Notes: generated by a model not told the origin, from the letters alone. A stretch of DNA of 64,000 nt from Phenylobacterium sp. J367 (GCF_024699985.1 NZ_JAJONA010000001.1:372001-436000); one strand, 5' to 3'. Positions 22,029 through 30,552 are shown, numbered from the stretch's first letter. Translations and numbers: made by a program.

Positions 22029-22535
22029 ATGCTGAAGCCCTTCCTCGACCGCTGGCGGCTCGTCGCCCTCCTGGCCTCGGCCGGCATGCTGGCCATCGCC
22101 CACGCCTTCGAGACCTTCGGCGGCTATGCGCCCTGCACGCTCTGCCTGCGCCAGCGCGAGGTCTACTGGACCGCCATCGGGCTGGCGGTCGGCTTCATGG
22201 TCCTCGTGCGCCTGCCGGGCGGGCCGCGCTGGCGGGAGCTGACCTGCTGGGTGCTGGGCCTCGTGTTCCTGGTGGGCGTCGGCGTCGCCGCCTACCACGC
22301 GGGCGCCGAGTGGAAGTTCTGGCCCGGGCCGACCACCTGCGCGTCGGCCGGCGGCGGGATCACGGCGGCCGATATGGAAGCCTTCCTGGGCGGCGAAGAG
22401 GTCCGGCCGCCGGCCTGCGACGAGGCCGCCTGGGTGTTCGCCGGCCTCTCCATGGCCGGCTGGAACGTGCTGATCTCGCTCGGCCTCGCGGGCCTGAGCG
22501 TGCTGGCCGCCCTGCATGAGCGGGCCAAGCGGTGA
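22029..22535 (+). CDS. dsbB: Disulfide bond formation protein B
   Basis: This 168-residue inner-membrane protein has four helices and both redox cysteine pairs: CTLC in the first periplasmic loop (GYAPCTLCLRQREVYW) and a second pair in TTCASAGG and PPACDE. DsbB reoxidises DsbA and passes electrons to quinones. Its stop overlaps the GTG start of coq7 (GTGA), which couples a quinone-dependent enzyme to a quinone-biosynthesis gene. No dsbA is present in the window. Confidence 0.85.
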   Translation: MLKPFLDRWRLVALLASAGMLAIAHAFETFGGYAPCTLCLRQREVYWTAIGLAVGFMVLVRLPGGPRWRELTCWVLGLVFLVGVGVAAYHAGAEWKFWPGPTTCASAGGGITAADMEAFLGGEEVRPPACDEAAWVFAGLSMAGWNVLISLGLAGLSVLAALHERAKR

Positions 22536-23095
22536 ACGCCCGGCCCCTCCCGCCGAAGCCCGGTCAGGGCGCGCTCCGGCAGCGGCTCTCCGAGATCCTG
22601 CGCGTCGACCACGCGGGCGAGCTGGGCGCCGTCTCGATCTACCGGGGCCAGCGCGCGGTGCTGGGCCAGGCGCCCGGCCGCGAGCGAATCGCCGGCCAGC
22701 TCGCCGAGATGGAGGCCCACGAGGCCGAGCACCTCGCCCGCTTCGACAGGCTGCTCACCGAGCGCCGGGTGCGGCCGACGGCGCTGACCCCGCTCTGGCG
22801 GCTGGCCGGCTTCGCGCTCGGCGCCGGCACCGCGCTGATGGGCGAGAAGGCGGCGCACGCCTGCACCGAGGCCGTGGAGACGGTGATCGAGGAACACTAC
22901 GCCGGCCAGGTGGCCGAGCTCGCCGAGCTCGAGCCCGAACTCGCCGCCGAGCTGGAGCAGTTCCGGCAGGAGGAGCTCTTCCACCGCGACCTCGCCGTCG
23001 ACGAGGGCGCCCGCGAGGCCCCGGGCTACCCGCTCCTCGCCGCCGTGATCCGCAACGGCTGCCGCGCGGCCATCAAGATCAGCGAGAAGCTCTAG
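22532..23095 (+). CDS. coq7: Demethoxyubiquinone hydroxylase
   Basis: This 187-residue di-iron protein hydroxylates demethoxyubiquinone in ubiquinone synthesis. The carboxylate and histidine ligands are visible: ILRVDHAGELGAVSIYRGQ, EMEAHEAEHLARF, TVIEEHYAGQV and FRQEELFHRDLA. It starts at GTG 22532, overlapping the dsbB stop codon, and ends KISEKL. The length and residues are all normal, and there is no sign of damage. Confidence 0.9.
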   Translation: MNARPLPPKPGQGALRQRLSEILRVDHAGELGAVSIYRGQRAVLGQAPGRERIAGQLAEMEAHEAEHLARFDRLLTERRVRPTALTPLWRLAGFALGAGTALMGEKAAHACTEAVETVIEEHYAGQVAELAELEPELAAELEQFRQEELFHRDLAVDEGAREAPGYPLLAAVIRNGCRAAIKISEKL

Positions 23096-23128
23096 GCTGA
23101 CCCGGCGTCGGGCGCGCACGCTCCCTCC

Positions 23129-23497
23129 ATGATCAAGCTGACCTTCTGCCTCCGCCGCCTGCCGCACCTCAGCCGAGAGCAGTTCCAGGACTACTGGGTC
23201 AACACCCACGGGCCGCTGGTGGCCAGCGTCGCCGAGACCCTGCAAATCCGCCGCTACGTCCAGATGCACAGCCTGCCGGCCGAGATGAGCGCCGGGATCC
23301 GCGAGGCGCGCCAGGCGCCGGAGGACTTCGACGGCGTGGCCGAGCTGTGGTTCGACAGTCTTGAGGCCATCGTCGCCAACGGCCGTCGCCCTGAGGCCCA
23401 GGCCGCCGGCGCCCTCCTGCTGGAGGACGAGCGGAAGTTCATCGACCTGCCCCGATCCCCCCTGTGGTTCGGCGAGGAGAGGGTGATCGTCGGCTAG
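23129..23497 (+). CDS. EthD-domain protein
   Basis: The 122-residue protein is a small ferredoxin-like (dimeric alpha-beta barrel) EthD domain. It starts MIKLTFCLRRLPHLSREQF, with the family's YW...HGPLV motif (QDYWVNTHGPLVASVAETL), and contains FDGVAELWFDS. EthD proteins are linked to degradation of ethers and other compounds, often as accessory proteins; the substrate here is unknown. It follows coq7 by 33 bp and could be cotranscribed. Confidence 0.7.
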   Translation: MIKLTFCLRRLPHLSREQFQDYWVNTHGPLVASVAETLQIRRYVQMHSLPAEMSAGIREARQAPEDFDGVAELWFDSLEAIVANGRRPEAQAAGALLLEDERKFIDLPRSPLWFGEERVIVG

Positions 23498-23673
23498 CGC
23501 CATCCACAGGCGACTGACGCCCGGCCCGTCGACAGCGCCGTCGGAATCGCCCGCTACTGGCCGTGGGCGCCCCAAGCGCCCTCCCCACAGGTTGCACCGC
23601 CCCGAAAGCACAGCTTCCGGGGAGTCGCATGAGCGCTGGAGTTCTGCTTTTGTTCTATCCACGGAGGCGCGCC

Positions 23674-23952
23674 ATGGCGGACGGAACAGCTCACATCGCA
23701 AGGATCTTCGCGACGCCGAGGCTCGCGCAGGCCACCCAGGCGCGCGCCAGCCTCTGGGCCATGTGCCGCTGCGGCCGGACCGCGGCGATCGACCCGGCGC
23801 CCTGGATCTGCCAGGGCCTCGCCCGGCAGCCGGTGGAGCACCTGGAGACCCGCCTGCGCTGCGTCTGCGGCGCGCGCCGCGTGCGGCTCGAGGTCCACGG
23901 CCTGGCCGAGGCGCCCAAGGGCGTCACCGGCGGCATCTACGTCTTCTACTGA
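23674..23952 (+). CDS. Small Cys-rich protein, putative zinc ribbon
   Basis: ATG 23674 is chosen because GGAGG lies 6 bp upstream; a longer in-frame reading from 23563 has no such site. The 92-residue product has two CxC pairs and one single Cys: SLWAMCRCGRTAAID, PWICQGLAR and RLRCVCGARRVRLEVHG. This spacing suggests a rubredoxin-like zinc ribbon with knuckles about 40 residues apart. No family name is recognised. It is a single gene, 176 bp after the EthD gene. Confidence 0.55.
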   Translation: MADGTAHIARIFATPRLAQATQARASLWAMCRCGRTAAIDPAPWICQGLARQPVEHLETRLRCVCGARRVRLEVHGLAEAPKGVTGGIYVFY

Positions 23953-24062
23953 CACCGCTCCACCGTCTCATCGCGCCTGAGCGACCGCCCGTCGCATTGC
24001 CGCGATGTAACTGGCGCGGCCGGAGCGCCCAGCCCTAGCGTCGGCCCGGGAGAGACCGAGCC

Positions 24063-26126
24063 ATGCATCGACGGGCGTTCCTGAGCTGGTCCCTGGGCGG
24101 CGGCCTGGCGCTCGCCCTCTACCCTCGCAGCGCCTCGGCGGCGGGCCCCCTCTCCCCTGGATCACCATCGCCCCGGACGGCCAGGTCACCCTCGTCACCA
24201 CCGCGCTCGAGATGGGCCAGGGCTCGCGCACCGGCCAGGCGCAGATTCTCGCCGACGAGCTGTGCGTCCCCTGGGAGAGCATCGAGACCGTCCAGGCGCC
24301 CGAGACCGAGCCCTATCTGGTGGAGGGCGCGCTGTTCTCCGGCGGCAGCGAGACGGTACGCACCCGCTGGGACCTGCTGCGCAAGGCCGGGGCCAGCGTC
24401 CGCTGGCAGATGCGCGAGGCCGCCGCGCGTCGCTGGGACGTGACGCCCGACGCCTGCCACGCCGCCGGCGGGCGGGTCACCCACGCCGCCTCGGGTCGCG
24501 TCGCAACCTATGGCGAACTCGCCGCCGAGGCCGCGGCCATACCTGCGCCGGCCAACCCGCCCCTGAAGCCCGCCGCCGAGCGCCGCTACATCGGCAAGCC
24601 GGTCGCCACCCTCGCCCAGGCCGACAAGGGGACGGGTAAGGCCCGCTACGGCATCGACTTCCGCCTGCCCGGCATGCTGTTCGCCACGATCCGCGCCTGT
24701 CCGGCCTATGGCGGCGAGCTGGCCTCGGTGGACGAGGCGCCGGCGCGCGCCGTCCCCGGCGTGAAGCAGGTCGTACGGCTGAAGGACGCCGTCGCCGTGG
24801 TCGCCGACTCGACCTGGATCGCGTTCAAGGCGGCGCGTGCGCTGGACCCGCAATGGCGTGTTGCGACACCGGCCCTCGACAGTCCCGAGATTAGTCGCCG
24901 GCTCCAGGCCGCGCTGGACGCGCCCGACGCCCTGGTGATCCCCCGCCAGGGCGGCGCCGAGGCCCGCGCCCGCCTGCGGGCCGCCACCGGCCGGACGCAC
25001 GAGGCCAGCTACGAGATAGCGTACCTGATGCACGCCCCGCTGGAGCCGATGAACGCCACGGCCCGCGTCCTGCCCGACAGCCGGGTGGAGATCTGGGCGC
25101 CCTGCCAGTCGCCCACCTGGTGCCGCGATCAGGTGGTGGAGATGACCGGGCTCGCCAAGGAGGAAGGTGATCATCCATCCACTGTTGATGGGCGGCGGCT
25201 TCGGCCGGCGGCTGAAGGGCGACTACGCCGCGCGCGCCGCCCAGGTGGCCCAGCACACGGCCGGCCTCCCCGTGCAGGTGGTCTGGACCCGCGAGGAGGA
25301 CTTCGCCCACGGCTGGCACCGGCCGGCCATGCGGCTGTCTATGCGCGCGAACCTGGCCGAGGACGGCGGGCTCGCCGGCTACGAGGTGGTGGCCGCGACC
25401 GCCGACGACCGGACGGGCGGCCATGGCCCCGCGCCCTACATGGTGGGCGACTATGCGGCGACCCTCTCCACCGTGAAGGCCGGCGTGCCGGTGGGCGCCT
25501 GGCGGGCGGTCGATCCCGGAATGGCGCTCTTCGCCAAGGAGAGCTTCATCGACGAGTGCGCCCATCTCGCCGGCGCCGATCCCCTGGCCTATCGGGAGCG
25601 GCTGCTGCTCGGCAACGAGCGGGCGCTCCGCGTCCTGCGCGCCGCCGCGGGAGCGATCGGATGGGACCGGCCGCGCGAGCCCGGCGGGGGCCGCGGCCTC
25701 GCCATCCTCCACGAGTGGGACACTGTGGTCGCCCACGCCGTCGAGGTCCGCGTGACCGGTCGGCAGCTCCGCGTCGAGCGCCTGGTCGCCGCCGCCGACC
25801 TCGGCACGGCGGTCAATCCTCAGCAGGTGAAGGCCCAGTTCGAAGGCGGCGGCCTGATGGCCGTCTCCGCGGCGCTCGGCGAGCGGATGACGTTCCGGGA
25901 CGGCCGGGCCGTGGAGACCAACTTCGGCGCCTATCCGATCCTGCGCATGGCCCAGGCGCCGGCGGTGGAGGTCCTGCTATTCGAGACGCCCGAGGCCAAG
26001 CTGGGCGGGGCGGGCGAGCCGCCGGTTCCGGGCGTCGCCCCGGCCCTCGCCAATGCGATCTTCCAGGCGACCGGCCGGCGGGTGCGGTCCCTGCCCTTCT
26101 CGGCGGCGGGCTTCGCCGTCGCCTAG
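24063..26126 (+). CDS. Xanthine dehydrogenase-family molybdopterin-binding subunit (two frameshifts)
   Basis: The N-terminus MHRRAFLSWSLGGGLAL is a Tat-like signal, so the enzyme probably folds with its cofactor and is exported. Two indels split the gene: one C is missing from the run at 24146-24150, and one G is extra at 25166-25167. Corrected, the protein reads WITIAPDGQVTLVTTALEMGQG, then EEVIIHPLLMGGGFGRRLKG and KLGGAGEPPVPGVAPALANAI, the molybdopterin and catalytic Glu regions of isoquinoline 1-oxidoreductase-type beta subunits. It is about 687 residues, slightly short. The expected small 2Fe-2S subunit is not next to it. The substrate is unknown. Confidence 0.75.
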
Positions 26127-26911
26127 GGCGTCGGCGTCAGGCTCTCGATGTCGGTGTGGGGCTTCAGGCCCCGACGCGTCAGCTCCTCCCAGACGCCCTC
26201 GGCGGTCTCGGCGAAGCCGAACAGGTCGAGGTCCTTCTTGGCTATGAAGCCGTGCCGGACCATCTCGTCGAAGTTCACCACCGAGCGCCAATAGGCTTCG
26301 TCGAACAGCACCACCGGGATCTCCGGGGACTTGCCGGTCTGGCGAAGCGTCAGGATCTCGAACAGCTCGTCCAGCGTCCCGAAGCCGCCCGGGAAGACCA
26401 CCAGCGCATTCGCCCGCATGGCGAGATGCATCTTGCGCATCGCGAAGTAGTGGAAGCGGAAGGTTAGTTCCGGCGTCGAGAAACGGTTCGGCTCCTGCTC
26501 GTGCGGCAGGGTGATGTTCAGGCCGATCGACGGTGCGCCGACGTCCGTCGCGCCCCGGTTGGCCGCCTCCATGATTCCCGGGCCGCCGCCCGTGGCGATG
26601 ACATTGTCCCGCACCGGCGCGCCCTCCAGGAACGCCCCGCCGCGCTCCGAGGCGATCCTGCCGAACTCCCGCGCTGCCGCGTACCAGCGGTTATGCTCGC
26701 CGTCGCCGTTCTCCTTGATGCGGGCCGAGCCGAACACGACGATCGTGGAGCGTACGCCCCAGGCCTTCAGCGCCAGGTCCGCCTTGGCGAACTCCAGCAG
26801 GAAGCGGACGCCGCGCATCCCGTCGGACAACAGGAAGTCGCGGTCGTGGACGGCCAGCCGGTAGGACGGCGAGGCCATCTGGGCGGAGTTGGGGTGCGGA
26901 TCGTCGGCCAT
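26123..26911 (-). CDS. LOG-family (lysine decarboxylase-like) protein
   Basis: The 262-residue Rossmann protein has the LOG motif PGGFGTLDELFE and the earlier GGGPGIMEAANRGA. LOG proteins are phosphoribohydrolases that release cytokinin-like bases from nucleoside 5'-monophosphates; many bacterial members have no known signal role. It has an N-terminal extension of about 60 residues before the core, as in the larger TIGR00730-type group. It overlaps the convergent oxidoreductase gene by 4 bp. Confidence 0.8.
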   Translation of the reverse strand: MADDPHPNSAQMASPSYRLAVHDRDFLLSDGMRGVRFLLEFAKADLALKAWGVRSTIVVFGSARIKENGDGEHNRWYAAAREFGRIASERGGAFLEGAPVRDNVIATGGGPGIMEAANRGATDVGAPSIGLNITLPHEQEPNRFSTPELTFRFHYFAMRKMHLAMRANALVVFPGGFGTLDELFEILTLRQTGKSPEIPVVLFDEAYWRSVVNFDEMVRHGFIAKKDLDLFGFAETAEGVWEELTRRGLKPHTDIESLTPTP

Positions 26912-26963
26912 GGCCGAAGGTCTAGGCTCCTTTCCCCCGCCCGTCGACGCCAGGCGTCGGCCT

Positions 26964-27590
26964 CTAGCTGGCCAGCTTCAGCTCGGCCTCGATCTCCAGC
27001 TCAACCTCGTCGCCGATGCCCGGGACATAGGTCGTGATGCCGAAGTCGCTGCGCTTGATCTTCCCCTCGGCGTCGAAGCCCAGGGAGTACTTCTTGTCGA
27101 TCGGGTTCACCCCGGCCTGGTTGAACTCGGCGTCCAGCGTGATGGACCTGGTCACCCCGTGGAGGGTCAGGTCGCCGGTGATCTTGGCGGTGCGCTCGCC
27201 GGTGCGCTGGACCTTCGTGGCCTTGAAGGTGGCGGCGGGGAACTTGGCGGTGTCCAGGAAGTCGGCGCTCTTGAGGTGCTTGTCGAGCGCGGGGTCGAGG
27301 GTGCCGACCTTGTCGGTGTCGACCTTGACGGCGAGCTGCGCGGCCTCCGGCGATTTCGGATCGATGGTCAGCTCGCCGGTCACGGCCGGAAACTGGCCCA
27401 CATAGGTCGAGAAGCCGAAGTGGCTGACCGACCAGGTGATCCGCGAATGGCCCGGGTCGAGCGTGTAGGTCCCGGCGCGGACCTCGGCGGGGGCGCGGCT
27501 GAAGCCGTCCTGCGCCTGCACGACGGCGGCGGCGCTGAGCGTGAGGACGGCGGCGAGGCCGGCCGCGGCGAAGGCGTGGGAACGGGACAT
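26964..27590 (-). CDS. YceI-family periplasmic protein
   Basis: The 208-residue protein starts at ATG 27590, with a signal peptide ending AAAVVQA. The YceI lipocalin-like domain is clear: GTYTLDPGHSRITWSVSHFG, GELTIDPKSPEAAQLAVKVDT, TGDLTLHGVTRSITLDAEF and KIKRSDFGITTYVPGIGDEV. YceI proteins bind polyisoprenoids or amides in the periplasm. It is alone on its strand, upstream of the LOG gene by 52 bp, so the two may share a transcript. Confidence 0.85.
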   Translation of the reverse strand: MSRSHAFAAAGLAAVLTLSAAAVVQAQDGFSRAPAEVRAGTYTLDPGHSRITWSVSHFGFSTYVGQFPAVTGELTIDPKSPEAAQLAVKVDTDKVGTLDPALDKHLKSADFLDTAKFPAATFKATKVQRTGERTAKITGDLTLHGVTRSITLDAEFNQAGVNPIDKKYSLGFDAEGKIKRSDFGITTYVPGIGDEVELEIEAELKLAS

Positions 27591-27715
27591 GCGGGAGGAT
27601 CTCTCGGCTGAAACGGCAACGGCCGGCTCACCGGCCGGCCGCCTAAACATGCGCCCCATCCGGTGCGGCGATAATCCACCGTCTTCGGAAAGGACTTTCG
27701 CCGGATCGGAAACGA

Positions 27716-28276
27716 TCACGCCTCCAGTTCGATGTCCCAGTAGAGGTAGTCGAGCCAGCTTTCGTGCAGGTGATGGGGCGGGAAGCGGCGGCCGCGTTCC
27801 TGCAGCTCGAAGGCCGAAGGGCGGCGGGGCTTGTGGTGCGGGTGCATGTGCGCCTCGGCCGGGGTGCGGCCGCCCTTGCGCAGGTTGCAGGGGGCGCAGG
27901 CGGTGACGATGTTTTCCCAGGTGGTCCGCCCGCCGCGCGAGCGCGGGATCACATGGTCGAAGGTCAGGTCGTCGGAGGCCGAGCAGTACTGGCAGGAGAA
28001 GGTGTCGCGGAGGAAGAGGTTGAACCGCGTGAAGGCCGGCGGCCGGTCCTGCGCCACATAGCTCTTGAGCGCCACGACGCTCGGCAGGCGCATCTCGAAG
28101 GAGGGAGAGTGGACCTTCTGGTCGTAGGTGGAGACCACGTCGACCCGGTCGAGGAAGACCGCCTTGATCACCTCCTGCCAGGGCCAGAGGGACAGCGGAT
28201 AATAGCTGAGCGGCCGGAAGTCGGCGTTCAGCACCAGGGCGGGCCAGCCGGACGGCGGGTGGCTAAGCACCTGCAT
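27716..28276 (-). CDS. HNH endonuclease
   Basis: The 186-residue protein carries an HNH nuclease domain in its second half: FSCQYCSASDDLTFDHVIPRS followed by NIVTACAPCNLRKGGRTP. Two CxxC pairs bind zinc, and the DH pair is catalytic. The N-terminal region (LVLNADFRPLSYYPLSLWPW) is shared with a widespread bacterial HNH group that stands alone in genomes. The cellular role is unknown, possibly DNA repair or defence. No phage or defence genes adjoin it. Confidence 0.82.
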   Translation of the reverse strand: MQVLSHPPSGWPALVLNADFRPLSYYPLSLWPWQEVIKAVFLDRVDVVSTYDQKVHSPSFEMRLPSVVALKSYVAQDRPPAFTRFNLFLRDTFSCQYCSASDDLTFDHVIPRSRGGRTTWENIVTACAPCNLRKGGRTPAEAHMHPHHKPRRPSAFELQERGRRFPPHHLHESWLDYLYWDIELEA

Positions 28277-28445
28277 CGTCGGACCTCCCGCGGCGCGCAG
28301 CGCCTATGTCGTACGCCTGTGGACTGAAGACCGAGCCCCTTATGCGATACGCGCCAAACCCAGTTGGCTACGGGAACGACGATAACGCAGATTCGGTGGC
28401 ATCTCCATGACATGGGCCCTCGGCAAAGGTGTCGCAGGGCCGTTG

Positions 28446-28476
28446 GCCTCGCCCGGCTGTGGAGCGCGGGCGAGGC
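28446..28476 (-). terminator. Hairpin after the 32-aa membrane protein gene
   Basis: GCCTCGCCCG (28446-28455) and CGGGCGAGGC (28467-28476) form a perfect 10-bp stem, starting 19 bp beyond the stop codon of the leftward micro-protein gene. No T-run follows, so termination is likely but not certain. Confidence 0.5.
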
Positions 28477-28494
28477 TCAGTCGCGGCGCATGCT

Positions 28495-28593
28495 TCAGGC
28501 GCCGAGGACGGCGGCGCCGGCGACGGTGAGGCTGAGCGCCACGATCGCGTAGGAGGCGACGACGTCGAGCAGGCGGTTCATCAGGATCGACAT
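28495..28593 (-). CDS. 32-aa membrane micro-protein, TetR-controlled (paralogue of the 36-aa protein)
   Basis: The product MSILMNRLLDVVASYAIV continues ALSLTVAGAAVLGA to a TGA. It is one amphipathic start followed by a single hydrophobic helix. AAAGGACC lies just upstream of the ATG as a ribosome-binding site, and a strong hairpin follows the stop. The core RLLDVVA aligns with RLFDRIA of the 36-aa protein encoded at 28829-28939, so the two are likely paralogues. A palindromic operator overlaps its likely promoter (28670-28700). No known family is recognised. A toxin, a transporter-associated small subunit or a stress peptide are all possible. Confidence 0.65.
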   Translation of the reverse strand: MSILMNRLLDVVASYAIVALSLTVAGAAVLGA

Positions 28594-28669
28594 GTTCAGG
28601 TCCTTTGTCTTGGGTTCGGCGGCCGGGGATCCGGTCGCCCTGTCCGTCCGGCAGCGCCATCTGGACGAT

Positions 28670-28700
28670 GTTTAGATAGCACACATCTAAACGCTGCCTA
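28670..28700 (-). promoter_or_regulatory. Promoter with embedded TetR-type operator for the 32-aa gene
   Basis: On the minus strand a -35 TAGGCA (28695-28700) and a -10 TATCTA (28673-28678) are 16 bp apart. The perfect inverted repeat GTTTAGAT-N7-ATCTAAAC (28670-28692) covers the -10 and the spacer. Its core AGAT-N7-ATCT and its position relative to -35/-10 are the same as in the operator at 28998-29028, so the same TetR protein probably binds both. Confidence 0.65.
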
Positions 28701-28774
28701 GATGACGATTTACGCCGTACCGTTATGCGTTTTTGCATGATGGAGAGCGCGGCCCGCGACGAGGGCGACGCAAC

Positions 28775-28803
28775 GTAAAAGGGCCCCGGGGAGGGGGGCC
28801 CTT
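28775..28803 (-). terminator. Rho-independent terminator after the 36-aa gene
   Basis: AAGGGCCCC (28779-28787) pairs with GGGGCCCTT (28795-28803) around a 7-nt loop. Read on the minus strand, the stem is followed by TTTTAC, giving a typical terminator about 25 bp after the stop of the 36-aa gene. It separates the two micro-protein genes into independent transcripts. Confidence 0.7.
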
Positions 28804-28828
28804 CTCCGTCTCGACCGGGATGGAGGCC

Positions 28829-28939
28829 TTAGGCCACCAGGCCCGCCGTCGCCGCCGCCGCGGTGAACCCGAGGAACAGCAGGAAGGCCGGGGCGATCCG
28901 GTCGAAGAGGCGTTCGAATTTTTGAATCGCGAGAGACAT
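28829..28939 (-). CDS. 36-aa membrane micro-protein divergent from tetR
   Basis: The product begins MSLAIQKFERLFDRIAPAF and continues with a single hydrophobic helix ending TAGLVA, then TAA. AAAGGTG lies about 9 bp before the ATG. It has its own promoter with an overlapping operator and its own terminator, so it is a designed transcription unit and not chance. It shares the RL[LF]D..A core and the Ala/Gly-rich tail with the 32-aa protein. It is divergent from the TetR gene. Function is unknown; the single helix suggests a membrane-active peptide or a small partner of a larger membrane protein. Confidence 0.68.
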   Translation of the reverse strand: MSLAIQKFERLFDRIAPAFLLFLGFTAAAATAGLVA

Positions 28940-28997
28940 GAGAACACACACCTTTCAGTTTGAACCCCGGGGGAGCGGGGGCGTTTTCTTATTTGAA

Positions 28998-29032
28998 CAC
29001 CGCTAAGATAGCGGCTATCTGAGCGGTGTCAA
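28998..29032. promoter_or_regulatory. TetR operator and promoter between tetR and the 36-aa gene
   Basis: A 31-bp near-perfect palindrome (28998-29028: CACCGCTAAGATAGC, one base, GCTATCTGAGCGGTG, with one mismatch) lies between the divergent genes. On the minus strand a perfect -35 TTGACA (29027-29032) and a -10 TATCTT (29005-29010) are 16 bp apart, so the palindrome fills the spacer and the -10. A bound TetR dimer would block the promoter of the micro-protein gene and could also control tetR itself. Confidence 0.78.
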
Positions 29033-29066
29033 GATGATCTTTACGGCGATCAGATAGAGTCATACA

Positions 29067-29705
29067 GTGCGCGCGATGAGAGAGTCCCAAGCCGCCGAGC
29101 CCCGGCCCTACCACCACGGCGATCTGCGCCGTGCGCTCGTGGACGCCGCACGCCGGTTGCTGGAAAACGAGGGCCCCTCTGCGCTGTCGCTCCGGGCCGT
29201 GGCCCGCGAGGCCGGCGTCAGCCCGGCCGCGCCCTATCACCACTTCAAGGACAAGGGCGAGCTGCTCGACGCCGTGGCGCACGAGGGCTGGCTCATGCTC
29301 GACCAGGCCATGGCCGCGGCCAAGGCCGCCGCCGAGGGGCCGGCCAAGCTCACCGCCATCGGTCTGTCCTACGTCTGCTTCGCTCGCGACAACCCGGCGC
29401 TCTATCGGGTGATGTACGACGCGGCGCGGGACAAGGAAGCCCTGCCGATGGAGACGAAAGACGGCGAGGACTCCGCCTACTGCAAGGTGCGCAACACCAT
29501 GGTCGAGCTGGGGGCCGACCCGGGCATGGAAACCGACCTCGAGCTCGCCACCATCGCCGCCTGGTGCGGCGCCCACGGCCTCGCCGAGATGGCGGGCTTC
29601 CGGCAGTTCGACCACCTGAAGCAGGCCCTGGGCGGCGAGGAGCCGTTCCTGCGCGCCGTCCTCAACCACCTGGGCCTGTTCCCCGGGACGCGTCCGGCCT
29701 GCTAG
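29067..29705 (+). CDS. TetR-family repressor (WHG-domain type)
   Basis: The protein is 212 residues from GTG 29067, or 209 from ATG 29076. The N-terminal helix-turn-helix is clear (YHHGDLRRALVDAARRLLE, then LSLRAVAREAGVSPAAPYHH). The C-terminal ligand domain contains SYVCFARDNPALYRVMYDAA, typical of the WHG subgroup, and two Cys residues. Its nearest operator is the 31-bp palindrome 39-69 bp upstream of GTG 29067. It is followed 10 bp later by gluQ, which may be read from the same transcript. The ligand cannot be predicted. Confidence 0.85.
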   Translation: MRAMRESQAAEPRPYHHGDLRRALVDAARRLLENEGPSALSLRAVAREAGVSPAAPYHHFKDKGELLDAVAHEGWLMLDQAMAAAKAAAEGPAKLTAIGLSYVCFARDNPALYRVMYDAARDKEALPMETKDGEDSAYCKVRNTMVELGADPGMETDLELATIAAWCGAHGLAEMAGFRQFDHLKQALGGEEPFLRAVLNHLGLFPGTRPAC

Positions 29706-29715
29706 ACGCTGCTCC

Positions 29716-30552
29716 GTGACCGGAGCCTTCGTCACCCGCTTCGCCCCCTCGCCCACCTGGTACCTGCACCGGGGCCACGCGTTTTCCGCGCTGACCGCCT
29801 TCGACGCCGCCCGCGAGGCCGGCGGCCGCTTCATCCTGCGGATCGAGGACATCGACCGCACCCGCTGCCGGCCGGAGTTCGACGCCGCGATCTTCGCGGA
29901 CTTGGCCTGGCTCGGCCTCGACTGGGAGACGCCGGTCCGCCGCCAGTCCCAGCACATGGACGACTACCAGCGCGCCCTGGACGGCCTCGCCGCGCGGGGC
30001 CTGCTCTACCGCTGCTTCCGCACCCGCCGCGAGGTCGCCGAGGAGATCGCCCGGGCCCCGCACGGCGCCATGGAGACCTTCCGCGGCCAGCCCCTGCCCG
30101 CCGACGAGGAGGCCCGCCGCCTCGCGGCCGGCGAGCCCTTCGCCTGGCGCCTGTCGCTCGACGCCGCCGCCCAGGCTCTCGGCGGCTTCGGCGCCCTGAC
30201 CTTCACCGACGAGACGCGCGGCCGGGTCCAGGCCCGGCCCGAGCTCGGCGGCGACGTGGTCCTGGCGCGCAAGGACGTGGGCGTCGCCTACCATCTGGCC
30301 GTGGTCATCGACGACGCGCTGCAGGAGATCACCCACGTGATCCGCGGCGAGGACCTGTTCGAGGCGACCCACGTCCAGCGGCTGCTGCAGGCCCTGCTGC
30401 GCCTCCCCGTCCCACTCTACCGCCACCACCACCTGCTGACCGGCGCGGACGGCAGGCGCTACGCCAAGCGCGACCGGGCGGAGACGCTGCGCGAGCTCCG
30501 CGCCCGGGGCGTCACCGCGGCGGACCTCAGGCAGGAGTTGGGATTTCGCTGA
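29716..30552 (+). CDS. gluQ: Glutamyl-Q tRNA(Asp) synthetase
   Basis: This 278-residue protein is the truncated GluRS-like enzyme that attaches glutamate to queuosine-34 of tRNA(Asp). The class I signature appears as FAPSPTWYLHRGHAFSAL (HxGH), then RIEDIDRTRC, and the KMSKS-like site is RRYAKRDRAETL. It lacks the anticodon-binding C-terminus, as GluQ should. One Cys of the usual zinc site is present (LYRCFRTRREV). It starts at a GTG just after the tetR stop. Confidence 0.85.
   Translation: MTGAFVTRFAPSPTWYLHRGHAFSALTAFDAAREAGGRFILRIEDIDRTRCRPEFDAAIFADLAWLGLDWETPVRRQSQHMDDYQRALDGLAARGLLYRCFRTRREVAEEIARAPHGAMETFRGQPLPADEEARRLAAGEPFAWRLSLDAAAQALGGFGALTFTDETRGRVQARPELGGDVVLARKDVGVAYHLAVVIDDALQEITHVIRGEDLFEATHVQRLLQALLRLPVPLYRHHHLLTGADGRRYAKRDRAETLRELRARGVTAADLRQELGFR

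Noticed and set aside
24212..26467. A 751-residue plus-strand frame running into the LOG gene
   Set aside because: Only its first third matches the oxidoreductase; the rest is out of frame after the second indel.
28340..28738. A 132-codon minus-strand frame across the micro-protein region
   Set aside because: It overlaps the 32-aa gene in another frame, ignores its ribosome-binding site and operator, and is Arg/Pro-rich noise.
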